Assembly: GCF_013204795.1 (NCBI RefSeq)
Contig: NZ_JABMKW010000020.1
Span: forward strand, 1,736,001-1,800,000
Source of the DNA: Pedobacter panaciterrae
GTDB taxonomy: Bacteria; Bacteroidota; Bacteroidia; Sphingobacteriales; Sphingobacteriaceae
Direction: 5' to 3'
DNA length: 64,000 nt
A model generated the notes under the pieces. That model saw only the letters and a program-made list of their open reading frames with translations, was not told the DNA's origin and did not search any database. The translations under genes and the position numbers were made by a program. Numbering within the stretch: the stretch's first letter is position 1; each line of letters opens with the position of its first letter. Shown here piece by piece: positions 7,329 to 15,318 of this stretch.

Positions 7329-7516
7329 TTATCACTACTAGCGATGTTTTGGATATCCCTAGTAGTGATAAATTTCAATTTACATTCAGATCATTTTCGT
7401 GGACGGGAATTATTGGCTTTCATCCGTTTTCCAAGCTCATCAAATTCATCAATATTTCTTTGCAAATCGGCCAACCGCTTTAAATCAGCCACAAACCGAG
7501 AATTTATCGGCACCAT
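7329..7516. repeat. Island repeat copy B: palindrome plus antisense mini-ORF
   Basis: 7329-7371 is a 17-bp inverted repeat with one mismatch (ATCACTACTAG...CTAGTAGTGAT). Then come the conserved ATCATTTTCGTGGAC block (7390-7404) and the mini-ORF on the minus strand. The most diverged of the three copies at DNA level, yet its peptide keeps SRFVADLKRLADL and DELGK. Confidence 0.78.
7391..7516 (-). CDS. Mini-ORF of the island repeat (41 residues)
   Basis: ATG 7516 to TGA 7391-7393. MVPINSRFVADLKRLADL, then QRNIDEFDELGK and a basic tail ending SRPRK. Strongly charged and predicted helical. The same peptide, with mostly synonymous codon changes, appears in copy C (8903-9007) and, with a stop, in copy A. 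Function unknown; similarity of this 13-residue core across copies is the only evidence that it is coding. It could instead be the remnant C-terminus of a larger gene. Confidence 0.45.
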   Translation of the reverse strand: MVPINSRFVADLKRLADLQRNIDEFDELGKRMKANNSRPRK

Positions 7517-7519
7517 CAG

Positions 7520-7562
7520 CCACCCCAGTTTTGAAAGCAGTCTGAAAAGACTGCTTTTTTTG
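7520..7562 (+). repeat. Second copy of the tRNA-His tail and terminator
   Basis: CCACCCCA, GTTTT, GAAA, then GCAGTCTGAAAAGACTGC and seven T matches 1375-1420 apart from small deletions in the linker. The copy at 1375 is the real tRNA 3' end. This one joins the start region of the repeat-B mini-ORF and looks like the other boundary of an integration or duplication event. Confidence 0.7.
7533..7561 (+). terminator. Intrinsic terminator (copy of the tRNA-His terminator)
   Basis: Stem GCAGTCT/AGACTGC (7537-7543/7548-7554), GAAA loop, seven T. Confidence 0.8.
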
Positions 7563-7565
7563 TTT

Positions 7566-7590
7566 AAGGGTTCGAGTCCCTTCTTCCGCA
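7566..7590 (+). pseudogene. 3' fragment of a tRNA (tRNA-Leu-like)
   Basis: T arm AAGGG/TTCGAGT/CCCTT (7566-7582) followed by acceptor strand CTTCCGC (7583-7589) and discriminator A. The matching 5' acceptor strand GCGGAAG is typical of tRNA-Leu but is absent here. No D or anticodon arm and no CCA. Typical of an attachment site left by a tRNA-targeting integrase. Confidence 0.65.
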
Positions 7591-7635
7591 CACTATCTAT
7601 GGGTTGGATCGGTATCTTTTATAATCATCAAAACA

Positions 7636-7730
7636 TCATGTATATAATCTTTGCATGATTAAGTTGTCATGTATAAAAAATTAAATTATCTTTACATGAT
7701 AAGAGTCTCATATATAAAAACTTTGTATGA
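7636..7730 (+). promoter_or_regulatory. Three-box operator array in front of the Fic gene
   Basis: Box 1 TCATG-N13-CATGA (7636-7658), box 2 TCATG-N23-CATGA (7667-7699) and box 3 TCATA-N13-TATGA (7708-7730), all with TATA next to the left half-site and CTTT before the right one. Box 2 has exactly 10 extra bases, about one helix turn. Box 3 covers the start codon. Probably autoregulation by the Fic protein's C-terminal winged helix. Confidence 0.6.
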
Positions 7731-8824
7731 AGAAATTGGCCAAATTGAGAAGTGATGTACCTTTTAATGAATTGCCTCCGCTGCCCCCTGATCAAATTAA
7801 AGTGGAGACAATTCCTGTTTTAAGGCAAGTCGTCCAATCTTCAATAGCCCTTTCCGAATTAAAAGGACTAGCCTATACACTCCCTAATCCTTCTATACTT
7901 CTGAATGCTGTAATACTCAAAGAAGCTCGCATGAGTTCTGAAATTGAGAATGTAATTACAACTCATGATAGGCTCTATCAAGCATTGTCTGCAAGTGGCT
8001 CACAAATAGATCATGCTACCAAGGAAGTTTTACGCTATAGGGAAGCTATGCTCGCCGGGTTTAAAATGATCGTTCAAAAGGGATTTTTGAATACAAACGG
8101 AGTATTGGCTATACAGGAAATACTGGAAGAGAATAAAGCAGGACTTAGAAGATTGCCTGGAACCTCATTAAAAAATGCTGTTACTGGTGAAGTCATTTAC
8201 ACTCCGCCGGATGATTATGATACAATCCTTGCGTTAATGAAAAACTTAGAGGAGTATATAAATGAACCCGATGTACTTTCTCCATTGATTAAGTTGGCAG
8301 TTCAACATTACCAGTTTGAAAGCATACACCCATTTTATGATGGTAACGGCAGGACCGGAAGAATTATTAATGTTCTTTATTTGTGCCTGCATGGGCTTTT
8401 AGACAGTCCCGTACTTTATTTAAGTGATTATATCATAAAACATAAACCTGATTATTATAGATTACTTGGAGAAGTGAAGACAAAGGACAATTGGGAAGAG
8501 TGGATATTATTTATTCTAAAAGCCATAGAAGAAATTTCTAAACAAACCACTGATCAAATTAAGTCAATCAATCAGCTCTTTTTGAAATTACAAAATGGAA
8601 TAAAAGAGAAGGCGCCCAAGCTTTACAATAAAGAACTATTAGAGTTGTTATTTGAGCAACCATACTGTAAAATAGAATTTGTTATTGATCGACTTAACGT
8701 TTCAAGGATAACAGCTTCCAAATACCTTAACGGATTAGAAAAGATCGGAATATTGCATTCTAAAAAAGTCTGGAAGGAAACTATATATATCAATATAGAG
8801 CTATTTGAACTTTTGAAAAAATAA
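7727..8824 (+). CDS. Fic family protein with C-terminal winged helix
   Basis: 365 residues. Fic enzymes transfer AMP or similar groups to protein hydroxyls. The active-site loop HPFYDGNGRTGR (201-212) is complete. The N-terminal inhibitory helix SSEIEN (70-75, Glu74) fits the (S/T)xxxE(G/N) motif, so activity is self-restrained. Residues ~110-225 are the Fic core; ~290-365 form a winged-helix DNA-binding domain (IEFVIDRLNVSRITASKYLNGLEKIGIL). Fic-HTH proteins of this build are often single-gene and autoregulated. No antitoxin gene is adjacent. ATG 7727 lies inside operator box 3, so the leader is probably short. Target unknown. Confidence 0.9.
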   Translation: MKKLAKLRSDVPFNELPPLPPDQIKVETIPVLRQVVQSSIALSELKGLAYTLPNPSILLNAVILKEARMSSEIENVITTHDRLYQALSASGSQIDHATKEVLRYREAMLAGFKMIVQKGFLNTNGVLAIQEILEENKAGLRRLPGTSLKNAVTGEVIYTPPDDYDTILALMKNLEEYINEPDVLSPLIKLAVQHYQFESIHPFYDGNGRTGRIINVLYLCLHGLLDSPVLYLSDYIIKHKPDYYRLLGEVKTKDNWEEWILFILKAIEEISKQTTDQIKSINQLFLKLQNGIKEKAPKLYNKELLELLFEQPYCKIEFVIDRLNVSRITASKYLNGLEKIGILHSKKVWKETIYINIELFELLKK

Positions 8825-9007
8825 ACTATTAGAGATTTTGAACTTCTCTAGTAGTGATAAATGTAAGGCCAGCTCAAAATCATTTTCGTGGACAAAAATA
8901 GCTTAGGATTTTAACAGCTTTCCAAGCTCGTCCATTTCATCCATTTTTCTTTTTAAATCTGCCAACCGCTTCAAATCAGCCACAAACCGGGATGAAATTT
9001 GTACCAT
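8825..9007. repeat. Island repeat copy C: imperfect palindrome plus antisense mini-ORF
   Basis: ACTATTAGAGA (8825-8835) pairs with TCTCTAGTAGT (8845-8855), beginning on the base after the Fic stop codon. The AATCATTTTCGTGGAC block (8878-8893) and the mini-ORF follow, closest in sequence to copy A. Confidence 0.75.
8903..9007 (-). CDS. Mini-ORF of the island repeat (34 residues)
   Basis: ATG 9007 to TAA 8903-8905. MVQISSRFVADLKRLADL then KRKMDEMDELGKLLKS. Against copy A nine codons differ: six synonymous (including Ser AGT/TCC, which needs several changes), two conservative and the nonsense codon of copy A. This pattern suggests selection on the peptide, not just on DNA. Charged, predicted helical, unknown function. 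Confidence 0.5.
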   Translation of the reverse strand: MVQISSRFVADLKRLADLKRKMDEMDELGKLLKS

Positions 9008-9031
9008 AAACAACCCAGATAGTTTTAAACC

Positions 9032-9060
9032 CCTTTAATTTACTTTAAAGGTTTTTTTTT
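9032..9060 (+). terminator. Intrinsic terminator
   Basis: CCTTTAA/TTAAAGG (9032-9038/9045-9051) followed by nine T. It could end fic transcription after repeat C. The remaining bases to 9270 hold only a 9-bp inverted repeat CTTACCTGT/ACAGGTAAG (9086-9094/9119-9127). Confidence 0.65.
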
Positions 9061-9270
9061 GCCCAAAAGGGGATCAACCCCAAAACTTACCTGTTAGCAA
9101 TCAGCCAGTTACATTACCACAGGTAAGACATATCGAATGTGAACCTCTGTCATCCACCTTCACATCCACAATTGATAACCACAACGCAATCACTATATGA
9201 CTACTTTTCTCACACTTGCGTGTGTATATCACTTAACGTGGTTATAGTTAGAACAAGTTTTTTGATTCTA

Positions 9271-9720
9271 TTAGGCTTTTTTATAAGTGAGGTGAAAGTC
9301 GTGCTCCCAGTTTTTAGCATCTACGGACTTCTCCCAGTATCCCGAGATGATGTTTTTATCTTTGTTGATCTCACCTGTAAAGCGTTGTATAAATTGGGGT
9401 CCATTGCGCCATATCTTCCATATTCTATTTTCAAAACTCATTTCATATACCCGAGAAGATTGCTGATCATCTATGTAAAATACGGTGTAGTTCTGTGCAT
9501 CTTTATCATGACCAATAAACCATATCGCCCACGGCGTTTCCATATTTTTTGTACCCTGCCTCAAAATTAAAAATTCACCTTCTTCAAACCATTCAAAGGA
9601 TGCTCTTGCCGTAATAATTGCATTGGCATCCGGTAAGAAAGATGCATTTGATATTTCCATTTCCCATGTGCCAATAAATTGCTTTAACTCTTGTAATGCC
9701 GGATTGATATTGTTTTTCAT
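9271..9720 (-). CDS. Small lipocalin-like/DUF1579-like beta-barrel protein
   Basis: 149 residues, no signal peptide. LQELKQFIGTWEMEIS, FEWFEEGEFLILRQG, NYTVFYIDDQQSSRVYEMSF, WKIWRNGPQFIQRFTGEI and ISGYWEKS alternate in a way typical of cytoplasmic antiparallel beta-barrels that measure 'total weight' style motifs (GTWE...). It is close to DUF1579/nitrobindin-like families, but I cannot place it exactly. Monocistronic, in the border zone between island and conserved genome. No promoter recognised in 9721-10018. Confidence 0.55.
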   Translation of the reverse strand: MKNNINPALQELKQFIGTWEMEISNASFLPDANAIITARASFEWFEEGEFLILRQGTKNMETPWAIWFIGHDKDAQNYTVFYIDDQQSSRVYEMSFENRIWKIWRNGPQFIQRFTGEINKDKNIISGYWEKSVDAKNWEHDFHLTYKKA

Positions 9721-10018
9721 TGGAAGATAAGTTGATAATTATGTTTATAGTTACTATTCTTTATTGATTTTTTTTTCAAAGATTCGCTCAACTAAGTTGA
9801 TCTGATTGATCTATAATACAAAGATGGGAACTAATATAGCGTCAAGTGATGTGCAAAAGCGACTATCTTAGGGGGTTATCACGTCAAAATTATCTATAGG
9901 CAACTTTTTAATTTGGTTTATAACTCAAATTCGGAAATTCAACCAGAGTATATCTCAATTCTGAAGGAGAATTTATAACTTGATGCATTAAGAAAACGAA
10001 CAACCTTAAATACCAGTC

Positions 10019-11602
10019 ATGCATACCATTTTACCTTTCTTTTTGGCCATGATAGCCGCTATTGTATTATTGAATATGTGGGCTAATAAACTAAAGATCG
10101 CATATCCTATACTATTGGTGGTAGCAGGGCTGCTGATAAGCTTTATACCAGGATTGCCTGTAGTGAGAATTAATCCAGACCTTATCTTTTTCATATTTCT
10201 TCCACCACTACTTTGGGAGGCAGCCTGGTCCATCTCGTTCAAAGAGATGAAAAAATGGTGGCGCATTATTGGCAGCTTTGCATTTCTGGTGGTGTTTTTT
10301 ACAGCACTTTCGGTAGCATTAATCACTAATCATCTTATTCCGGGCTTTACTATTGCGCTGGGTTTTTTATTAGGTGGCATTGTATCACCACCCGATGCAG
10401 TAAGTACAGGAGCCATTACAAAATTTGTAAAAATCCCAAAGTCTACTTCTGCTATTTTAGAAGGAGAAAGCCTGTTAAATGACGCCTCTTCGCTTATTAT
10501 CTTCCGCTTTGCGCTGGTTGCGGTAGGTACGGGTCAATTCATCTGGCAAGAGGCAGCACTAAGCTTTCTGTGGATGGTGATCGGCGGTGTTGGGATTGGC
10601 CTGTCATTAGGCTGGTTATTCGTGCAGGCACATAAACGTTTACCTACTGATGCACCTTCCGACATAGTCTTTACACTTATTGAACCCTATTTTATATACT
10701 GGATTGCGGAACAAGTCCACAGCTCTGGTGTAATGGCTGTTGTAAGCGGAGGTCTGTTCATGTCGGCCAGAAGAATGATCTTTTTAAACAGTTCCAGCCG
10801 TATTAAGGGGTATAGCGTATGGGAGAGCTTTGTGTTCATTTTGAATGGTATTGTTTTTCTGATCATTGGCCTGGAACTTCCCGAAATCGTAGATGGTCTG
10901 CATTCAAAAGGCATTCCTTTACGCACTGCCATTGGCTACGGATTGCTGGTAACCGGAATATTGGTCGCTGCAAGAATATTAAGCTCCTATGCCGCGTTGG
11001 TAGCCACAATTATTTTTCGTCCAAGCGTAAGACCTCACGCATCTTCGGTAAGAAGACGTTGGCTGATGCCATTGTTGCTGGGCTGGACAGGAATGCGGGG
11101 TGTAGTTTCACTGGCTGCTGCTTTAGCTATTCCCGTAGCACAAGATAATGGTGCAGAATTTCCATATAGAAACCTGATCTTGTTCATCACTTTTGTAGTG
11201 ATATTACTTACGCTTCTAGTACAAGGGCTTACCCTCCCATATTTTATAAGCCGCACCAATCTTTTCGGTTCAATATTTAATGAAGAAGGGGAAGAATTGG
11301 CCAGAAAAAAAATGAAACACGGACTAAAACAACATGTATATCAATTCCTTAAAGATAAATACGACAACGAACTAATTGGCCACGCCGGTATGGAGAAATT
11401 CCTTAAACAATGGGAAGAAAGAGCAAAGTCTGCAGATGATAGCTGGATGAACGAAAAGATGAAAGTAATTTTTGTAGAAGTACTCGAAAGCCAACGTCAG
11501 TACCTTGTCGAACTCAATAAAGACCCCAAGGTTGATGAAGAAATCATTCGTCAGCAATTGTATCAAATTGATTTAGAAGAAGAGCGATTGAAAATAATAT
11601 AG
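10019..11602 (+). CDS. CPA1 family Na+/H+ antiporter
   Basis: 527 residues, about 12 membrane segments in the first 420. It exchanges Na+ (or K+) for protons across the inner membrane, for pH and salt homeostasis. The ion site is visible as SPPDAVSTGAI (Asp126) and EGESLLNDASS (Asp155), both typical of CPA1/NhaP-type exchangers. HPRWLMPLL-like basic loop and MRGVVSLAAALAIP follow near residue 350-375. The C-terminal ~110 residues are a charged cytoplasmic tail, predicted helical, likely regulatory. Stands alone; the GH43 gene converges on it. Confidence 0.88.
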   Translation: MHTILPFFLAMIAAIVLLNMWANKLKIAYPILLVVAGLLISFIPGLPVVRINPDLIFFIFLPPLLWEAAWSISFKEMKKWWRIIGSFAFLVVFFTALSVALITNHLIPGFTIALGFLLGGIVSPPDAVSTGAITKFVKIPKSTSAILEGESLLNDASSLIIFRFALVAVGTGQFIWQEAALSFLWMVIGGVGIGLSLGWLFVQAHKRLPTDAPSDIVFTLIEPYFIYWIAEQVHSSGVMAVVSGGLFMSARRMIFLNSSSRIKGYSVWESFVFILNGIVFLIIGLELPEIVDGLHSKGIPLRTAIGYGLLVTGILVAARILSSYAALVATIIFRPSVRPHASSVRRRWLMPLLLGWTGMRGVVSLAAALAIPVAQDNGAEFPYRNLILFITFVVILLTLLVQGLTLPYFISRTNLFGSIFNEEGEELARKKMKHGLKQHVYQFLKDKYDNELIGHAGMEKFLKQWEERAKSADDSWMNEKMKVIFVEVLESQRQYLVELNKDPKVDEEIIRQQLYQIDLEEERLKII

Positions 11603-11636
11603 TATAAGATCAGACAGATCAATCTCAAAATGAGCT

Positions 11637-12701
11637 TTACCTTTGGAGTGCTTGTTCAATCTTTACTTCCCCAGAAGGTCGCTTCACCGCTCCCCTTCCA
11701 TTAGGAATGCCAAACACAGGATTTCCATCCTTTCCAAAAGTAAATCGCTGCAGATATACCTCTCTGTTATCCCAACCCCCATCCAAAGCGGCTTTGGAAT
11801 GGTAATAAATCCAATATTCACTGTCATCAGGCGAAGTTGTCATACTTGCATGTCCTAATCCATGAACTGTAGAAGTACCTTGGAAAACAGGTTTTGAAGA
11901 TTTTATCCACGATGAGGGGCTCAGCGGATCTTTACCTTTTGTTAAACGAAGCTGCCCTAATTTATAGTGCTCAGTCCATGAGCCTCGGGTAGAGTAAATA
12001 ACAAACACATCATCATTGTGTTTTAATATTTGGGGTCCTTCCTGCAACACGATATTATCACCCTTTTCCCAGTTGAGTTCTGGCTTTGACAATAACACAC
12101 GTTTTCCAAGCGTCCATGGATTTATCATTTCTGCGATATAGAGATTCTGATCTACATCATGATGGTCGTGAAGTGTTTCCCAACCAGACCAAACGGCATA
12201 TTTCTTATCATTTAATTCCAGAACAGTCATGTCTATAGCCCAGCAATTGTCTTTCTTTTGATTAGGATCATCACCTGTGTACAGCCTTTCCTTATCTGTA
12301 TAAGGGCCAAACGGGCTGTCACTTTCCAGTACTCCTGCCCTTTGCGCATAATAAGGAGCTCCCTTATGCACAGAACCTGCGTAATAAATGTACCATTTAC
12401 CATCTATATGATGAATTTCCGGGGCCCAAAGATTATAGCTATTCCATTTGTCTTCTGGCGGAGTCCATACTACCTCTTTCTTTTCGAATTTTGTCAGATA
12501 TCTTGATTCTGTAACGGCAAACCCACCCTTTTCATTGAAAATCGTATAGTATTTACCATCATGTTTTGTAATGTATGGGTCAGCTCCCTTACGAAGCGGA
12601 TTCATAAACGTTTCAGAGACCTTACCCTTTTCGGTCTGTTGCGCGTTTAGGTTCAATGAAAATGCTGTTAGCAGAAAAACGATCGAAAAGACTTTGTTCA
12701 T
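11637..12701 (-). CDS. GH43 family glycoside hydrolase
   Basis: 354 residues from ATG 12701, chosen because MNKVFSIVFLLTAFSLNLNA is a good signal peptide; the frame is open 15 codons further. Five-bladed propeller of GH43, which acts on arabinosides or xylosides. Catalytic residues are visible: base Asp41 (KGADPYI), pKa-modulating Asp157 (CWAIDM) and acid Glu221 (LQEGPQIL). LWAPEIHHIDGKWYIYYAG is a blade signature. Exported, probably periplasmic. Monocistronic, without a local SusCD, so substrate assignment is open. Confidence 0.85.
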   Translation of the reverse strand: MNKVFSIVFLLTAFSLNLNAQQTEKGKVSETFMNPLRKGADPYITKHDGKYYTIFNEKGGFAVTESRYLTKFEKKEVVWTPPEDKWNSYNLWAPEIHHIDGKWYIYYAGSVHKGAPYYAQRAGVLESDSPFGPYTDKERLYTGDDPNQKKDNCWAIDMTVLELNDKKYAVWSGWETLHDHHDVDQNLYIAEMINPWTLGKRVLLSKPELNWEKGDNIVLQEGPQILKHNDDVFVIYSTRGSWTEHYKLGQLRLTKGKDPLSPSSWIKSSKPVFQGTSTVHGLGHASMTTSPDDSEYWIYYHSKAALDGGWDNREVYLQRFTFGKDGNPVFGIPNGRGAVKRPSGEVKIEQALQR

Positions 12702-12770
12702 AGTAGAAATACTTTGGCTAAATATACAAAAAGAAGCCTCGATCATTTCACCAACTAAAAGTAACAGTAT

Positions 12771-12884
12771 TGTTCACTTAAGAACACGTCTGTTCGCTTA
12801 TGAACAGAGAAGGCAAAAAAATAATTCATAATTAATTAACAATCAACATATTAAGCTAAAATCTTAAATTGGCACATGCTTAGC
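12771..12884 (+). promoter_or_regulatory. Sigma-54-type promoter with two upstream activator dyads
   Basis: TTGGCACATGCTTAGC (12869-12884) has the -24 GG and -12 GC exactly 12 bases apart. Upstream are two dyads, TGTTCACTTAAGAACA (12771-12786) and TGTTCGCTTATGAACA (12791-12806), 20 bp apart. These are candidate enhancer sites for an NtrC-type activator. Start of transcription would be near 12896, 12 bases before the ATG. Confidence 0.6.
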
Positions 12885-12907
12885 TATTTACAGGAAAATG
12901 ATTGGAG

Positions 12908-15310
12908 ATGTTTTATATCAATATTAAAATTGCCTTACGAAATCTTTGGAAACACAGAGGTTATACCTTTATAAATACGGTTGGCCTGTCCATAGGTATG
13001 ACTTGTGCACTGATCATATTCCTTTTTATACGACAATATCTGAGTGCCGATAATTTCCATCCAAATGCAGACAGGATCTTTAGGGTAGTTTCCCTCGGTA
13101 ACGGTACAGAAGGAAAAGTCCCTATGATGGGTGTTCCTGTACCAATGGCCGGCGCATTACGCACAGACTTCCCTCAATTAGAGAAAGTTGCAAATCTTGT
13201 ACAGGGTTATCATCTGGTAGAGGTTGTAGGAGAAGATAGGTCGACAAAACAATACTATAAAGAGTACGGAACTGCATTTTATACCGACCCAGCCATTTTT
13301 GATATCTTTAATTTCCCCTGGGCGTTGGGTGAACCAGCGTCATTAAATGCCCCCAATCATATCGCACTTACACAAAGTACGGCAACACAATACTTTGGCA
13401 ACTGGCAAAATGCTATGGGTAAGAAGCTTAAGCTCAGCGGTGATGAAACTTTTTACGAGGTAACCGGAATCATAAAAGATCTGCCAAAAAATACTGATTT
13501 CCCTATCCATCTTGTCATCTCTTATCAAAACTTTGGAAATGCCACAAGTATGCGCTGGAACTCGGTAAACATGGGTCATAATTGCTATGTGATGGTAAAA
13601 CCTAATACTGATATTAAGCAATTGCAAGTTCAGCTGGATGGGTATACCAAAAAATATTATGATGCAAAAGATCCACTTTCGAATACACATCTCTTTCAAC
13701 CCTTTTCTGACGTACATTTAGATAGCGAGTTTGGTAATTTTTCACCCAGGCGATACACCCCATTGCAGATTAATTCTTTGAGGATATTAGGATCGCTAAT
13801 CTTGTTAATTGCCTGCATCAATTTTATTAACATGGCAACCGCACAGGCAATTGGCCGTTCAAAAGAGGTAGGAATCCGTAAGGTCTTAGGCAGCAATCGC
13901 AAACAACTTCTGTTTCGTTTTTTAGCCGAAACTTTTGTAATCACGTTTGTAGCTATCACAATAGCTTGTATTGCTACTGAGATTGCACTGCCAGCGGCAG
14001 GAAATTTTCTCGGTCAGCAAATTCCATTCAATATCCTTCAATACCCTGTTATCCTCGCCTTTATACTTATCCTTTGGCTGGCGGTTAGTTTCCTTGCGGG
14101 TCTGTATCCCGCCGTTTTCGTATCTGGATACAACCCAATAAATGCCCTCAAAAATAAAATCTCACAAGGAAATAAAGGGATCTGGAGTCTAAGAAGTGTC
14201 CTCCTAATTTTTCAATTTACAATAACATTGATTTTCATTATCGGAACTCTTGTAGTACTGAAACAGATCGATTACTTTAAAAATAAGTCACTTGGATTTA
14301 ATAACAATGCCATTTTACAGGTCGATGTCCCGACAGACTCCATTAGCAAAACCAGGTTTGATACTTTTAAACAAAAGTTATTGCAACGTAGTGGAGTAGA
14401 AATGGTAACCTATGCCTATACGCCTCCAAGCACCTCTTCTAATAACTTTACCAGTTTCTACTTCAATAATTCTTCTCAGAAAACAGATTTCCTGCTTTGT
14501 AATAAACCGGCTGACGAGGATTACTTCAAAATATTTGGTTTGAAAATGATAGCAGGAAAACCTTTGTCCAAAAGCGATACGGTGAATGGCTATATATTAA
14601 ACGAAACATTGCTGCACAAACTTCATCTTAAAGATCCTAAAGATGCGTTAGGAAAATATATCCAGCTAAATAGAAGGCCATTAGCCCAAATAATTGGAGT
14701 GGTAAAAGACTTTAACAATCTCAGTCTGCATGGAGATATCTCTCCAGTCATATTTTATACAAGTAAAGAAGAGTATGCAAGTGCATTTGTGAAGCTTAAT
14801 CCTCTCCATATGCAAGAAACTGTTAAAGAAATAGGGGCAGATTTCAAATCAACTTTTCCTGATCAATTTTATGAGCCAAGCTATTATGATGAATACATTG
14901 CCAATTACTACATCGTCGAAGAAAAAACAGCTGTTTTATTGAGCTTTTTTACATCAGTGGCTATATTTATTTCTTGCTTTGGCCTGTTCGCACTCATCTC
15001 ATTTGTAGCTGTTCAGCGCACCAAAGAGATGGCAATTAGAAAAGTATTGGGCGCTACTACAATTGAACTCATTAGCGTTCTCAATCAATCCTTCATGAAG
15101 ATGATCGTCATAGCCAATCTTATAGCCTGGCCTTTAGCCTATATTTTGTTAAATCGCTGGCTACAGGGATTTGCCTATAAAATAGACCTGCCAATGTTAC
15201 CATTTGTACTTGCGGCATTGGGGTCTATTGGAATCATTGTGCTCACTGTAGCACTAAGGACCTATAAAATGACTACTGCTAACCCGGTAGAAGCGCTAAA
15301 ATATGATTAG
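12908..15310 (+). CDS. FtsX/MacB-type ABC transporter permease
   Basis: 800 residues from ATG 12908. Two FtsX halves: membrane segment at ~15-40, periplasmic MacB-like domain, three segments at ~285-410 (SKEVGIRKVLGSNRKQLLFRF), then the same pattern repeated at the end (TKEMAIRKVLGATTIELISVL). EVGIRKVLG and EMAIRKVLG are the coupling helices. In Bacteroidetes these large permeases export peptides, lipids or drugs with a separate ATPase. No ATPase gene is adjacent here, so this is probably an orphan. Likely controlled by sigma-54. Confidence 0.88.
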   Translation: MFYINIKIALRNLWKHRGYTFINTVGLSIGMTCALIIFLFIRQYLSADNFHPNADRIFRVVSLGNGTEGKVPMMGVPVPMAGALRTDFPQLEKVANLVQGYHLVEVVGEDRSTKQYYKEYGTAFYTDPAIFDIFNFPWALGEPASLNAPNHIALTQSTATQYFGNWQNAMGKKLKLSGDETFYEVTGIIKDLPKNTDFPIHLVISYQNFGNATSMRWNSVNMGHNCYVMVKPNTDIKQLQVQLDGYTKKYYDAKDPLSNTHLFQPFSDVHLDSEFGNFSPRRYTPLQINSLRILGSLILLIACINFINMATAQAIGRSKEVGIRKVLGSNRKQLLFRFLAETFVITFVAITIACIATEIALPAAGNFLGQQIPFNILQYPVILAFILILWLAVSFLAGLYPAVFVSGYNPINALKNKISQGNKGIWSLRSVLLIFQFTITLIFIIGTLVVLKQIDYFKNKSLGFNNNAILQVDVPTDSISKTRFDTFKQKLLQRSGVEMVTYAYTPPSTSSNNFTSFYFNNSSQKTDFLLCNKPADEDYFKIFGLKMIAGKPLSKSDTVNGYILNETLLHKLHLKDPKDALGKYIQLNRRPLAQIIGVVKDFNNLSLHGDISPVIFYTSKEEYASAFVKLNPLHMQETVKEIGADFKSTFPDQFYEPSYYDEYIANYYIVEEKTAVLLSFFTSVAIFISCFGLFALISFVAVQRTKEMAIRKVLGATTIELISVLNQSFMKMIVIANLIAWPLAYILLNRWLQGFAYKIDLPMLPFVLAALGSIGIIVLTVALRTYKMTTANPVEALKYD

Positions 15311-15318
15311 AGTTGGTC

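Noticed and set aside
9061..9130. Possible decayed tRNA on the minus strand (T-arm-like GGGGTTGATCCCC, GCTAA loop)
   Set aside because: No acceptor pairing, T loop lacks a base, anticodon stem does not pair; too weak to annotate.
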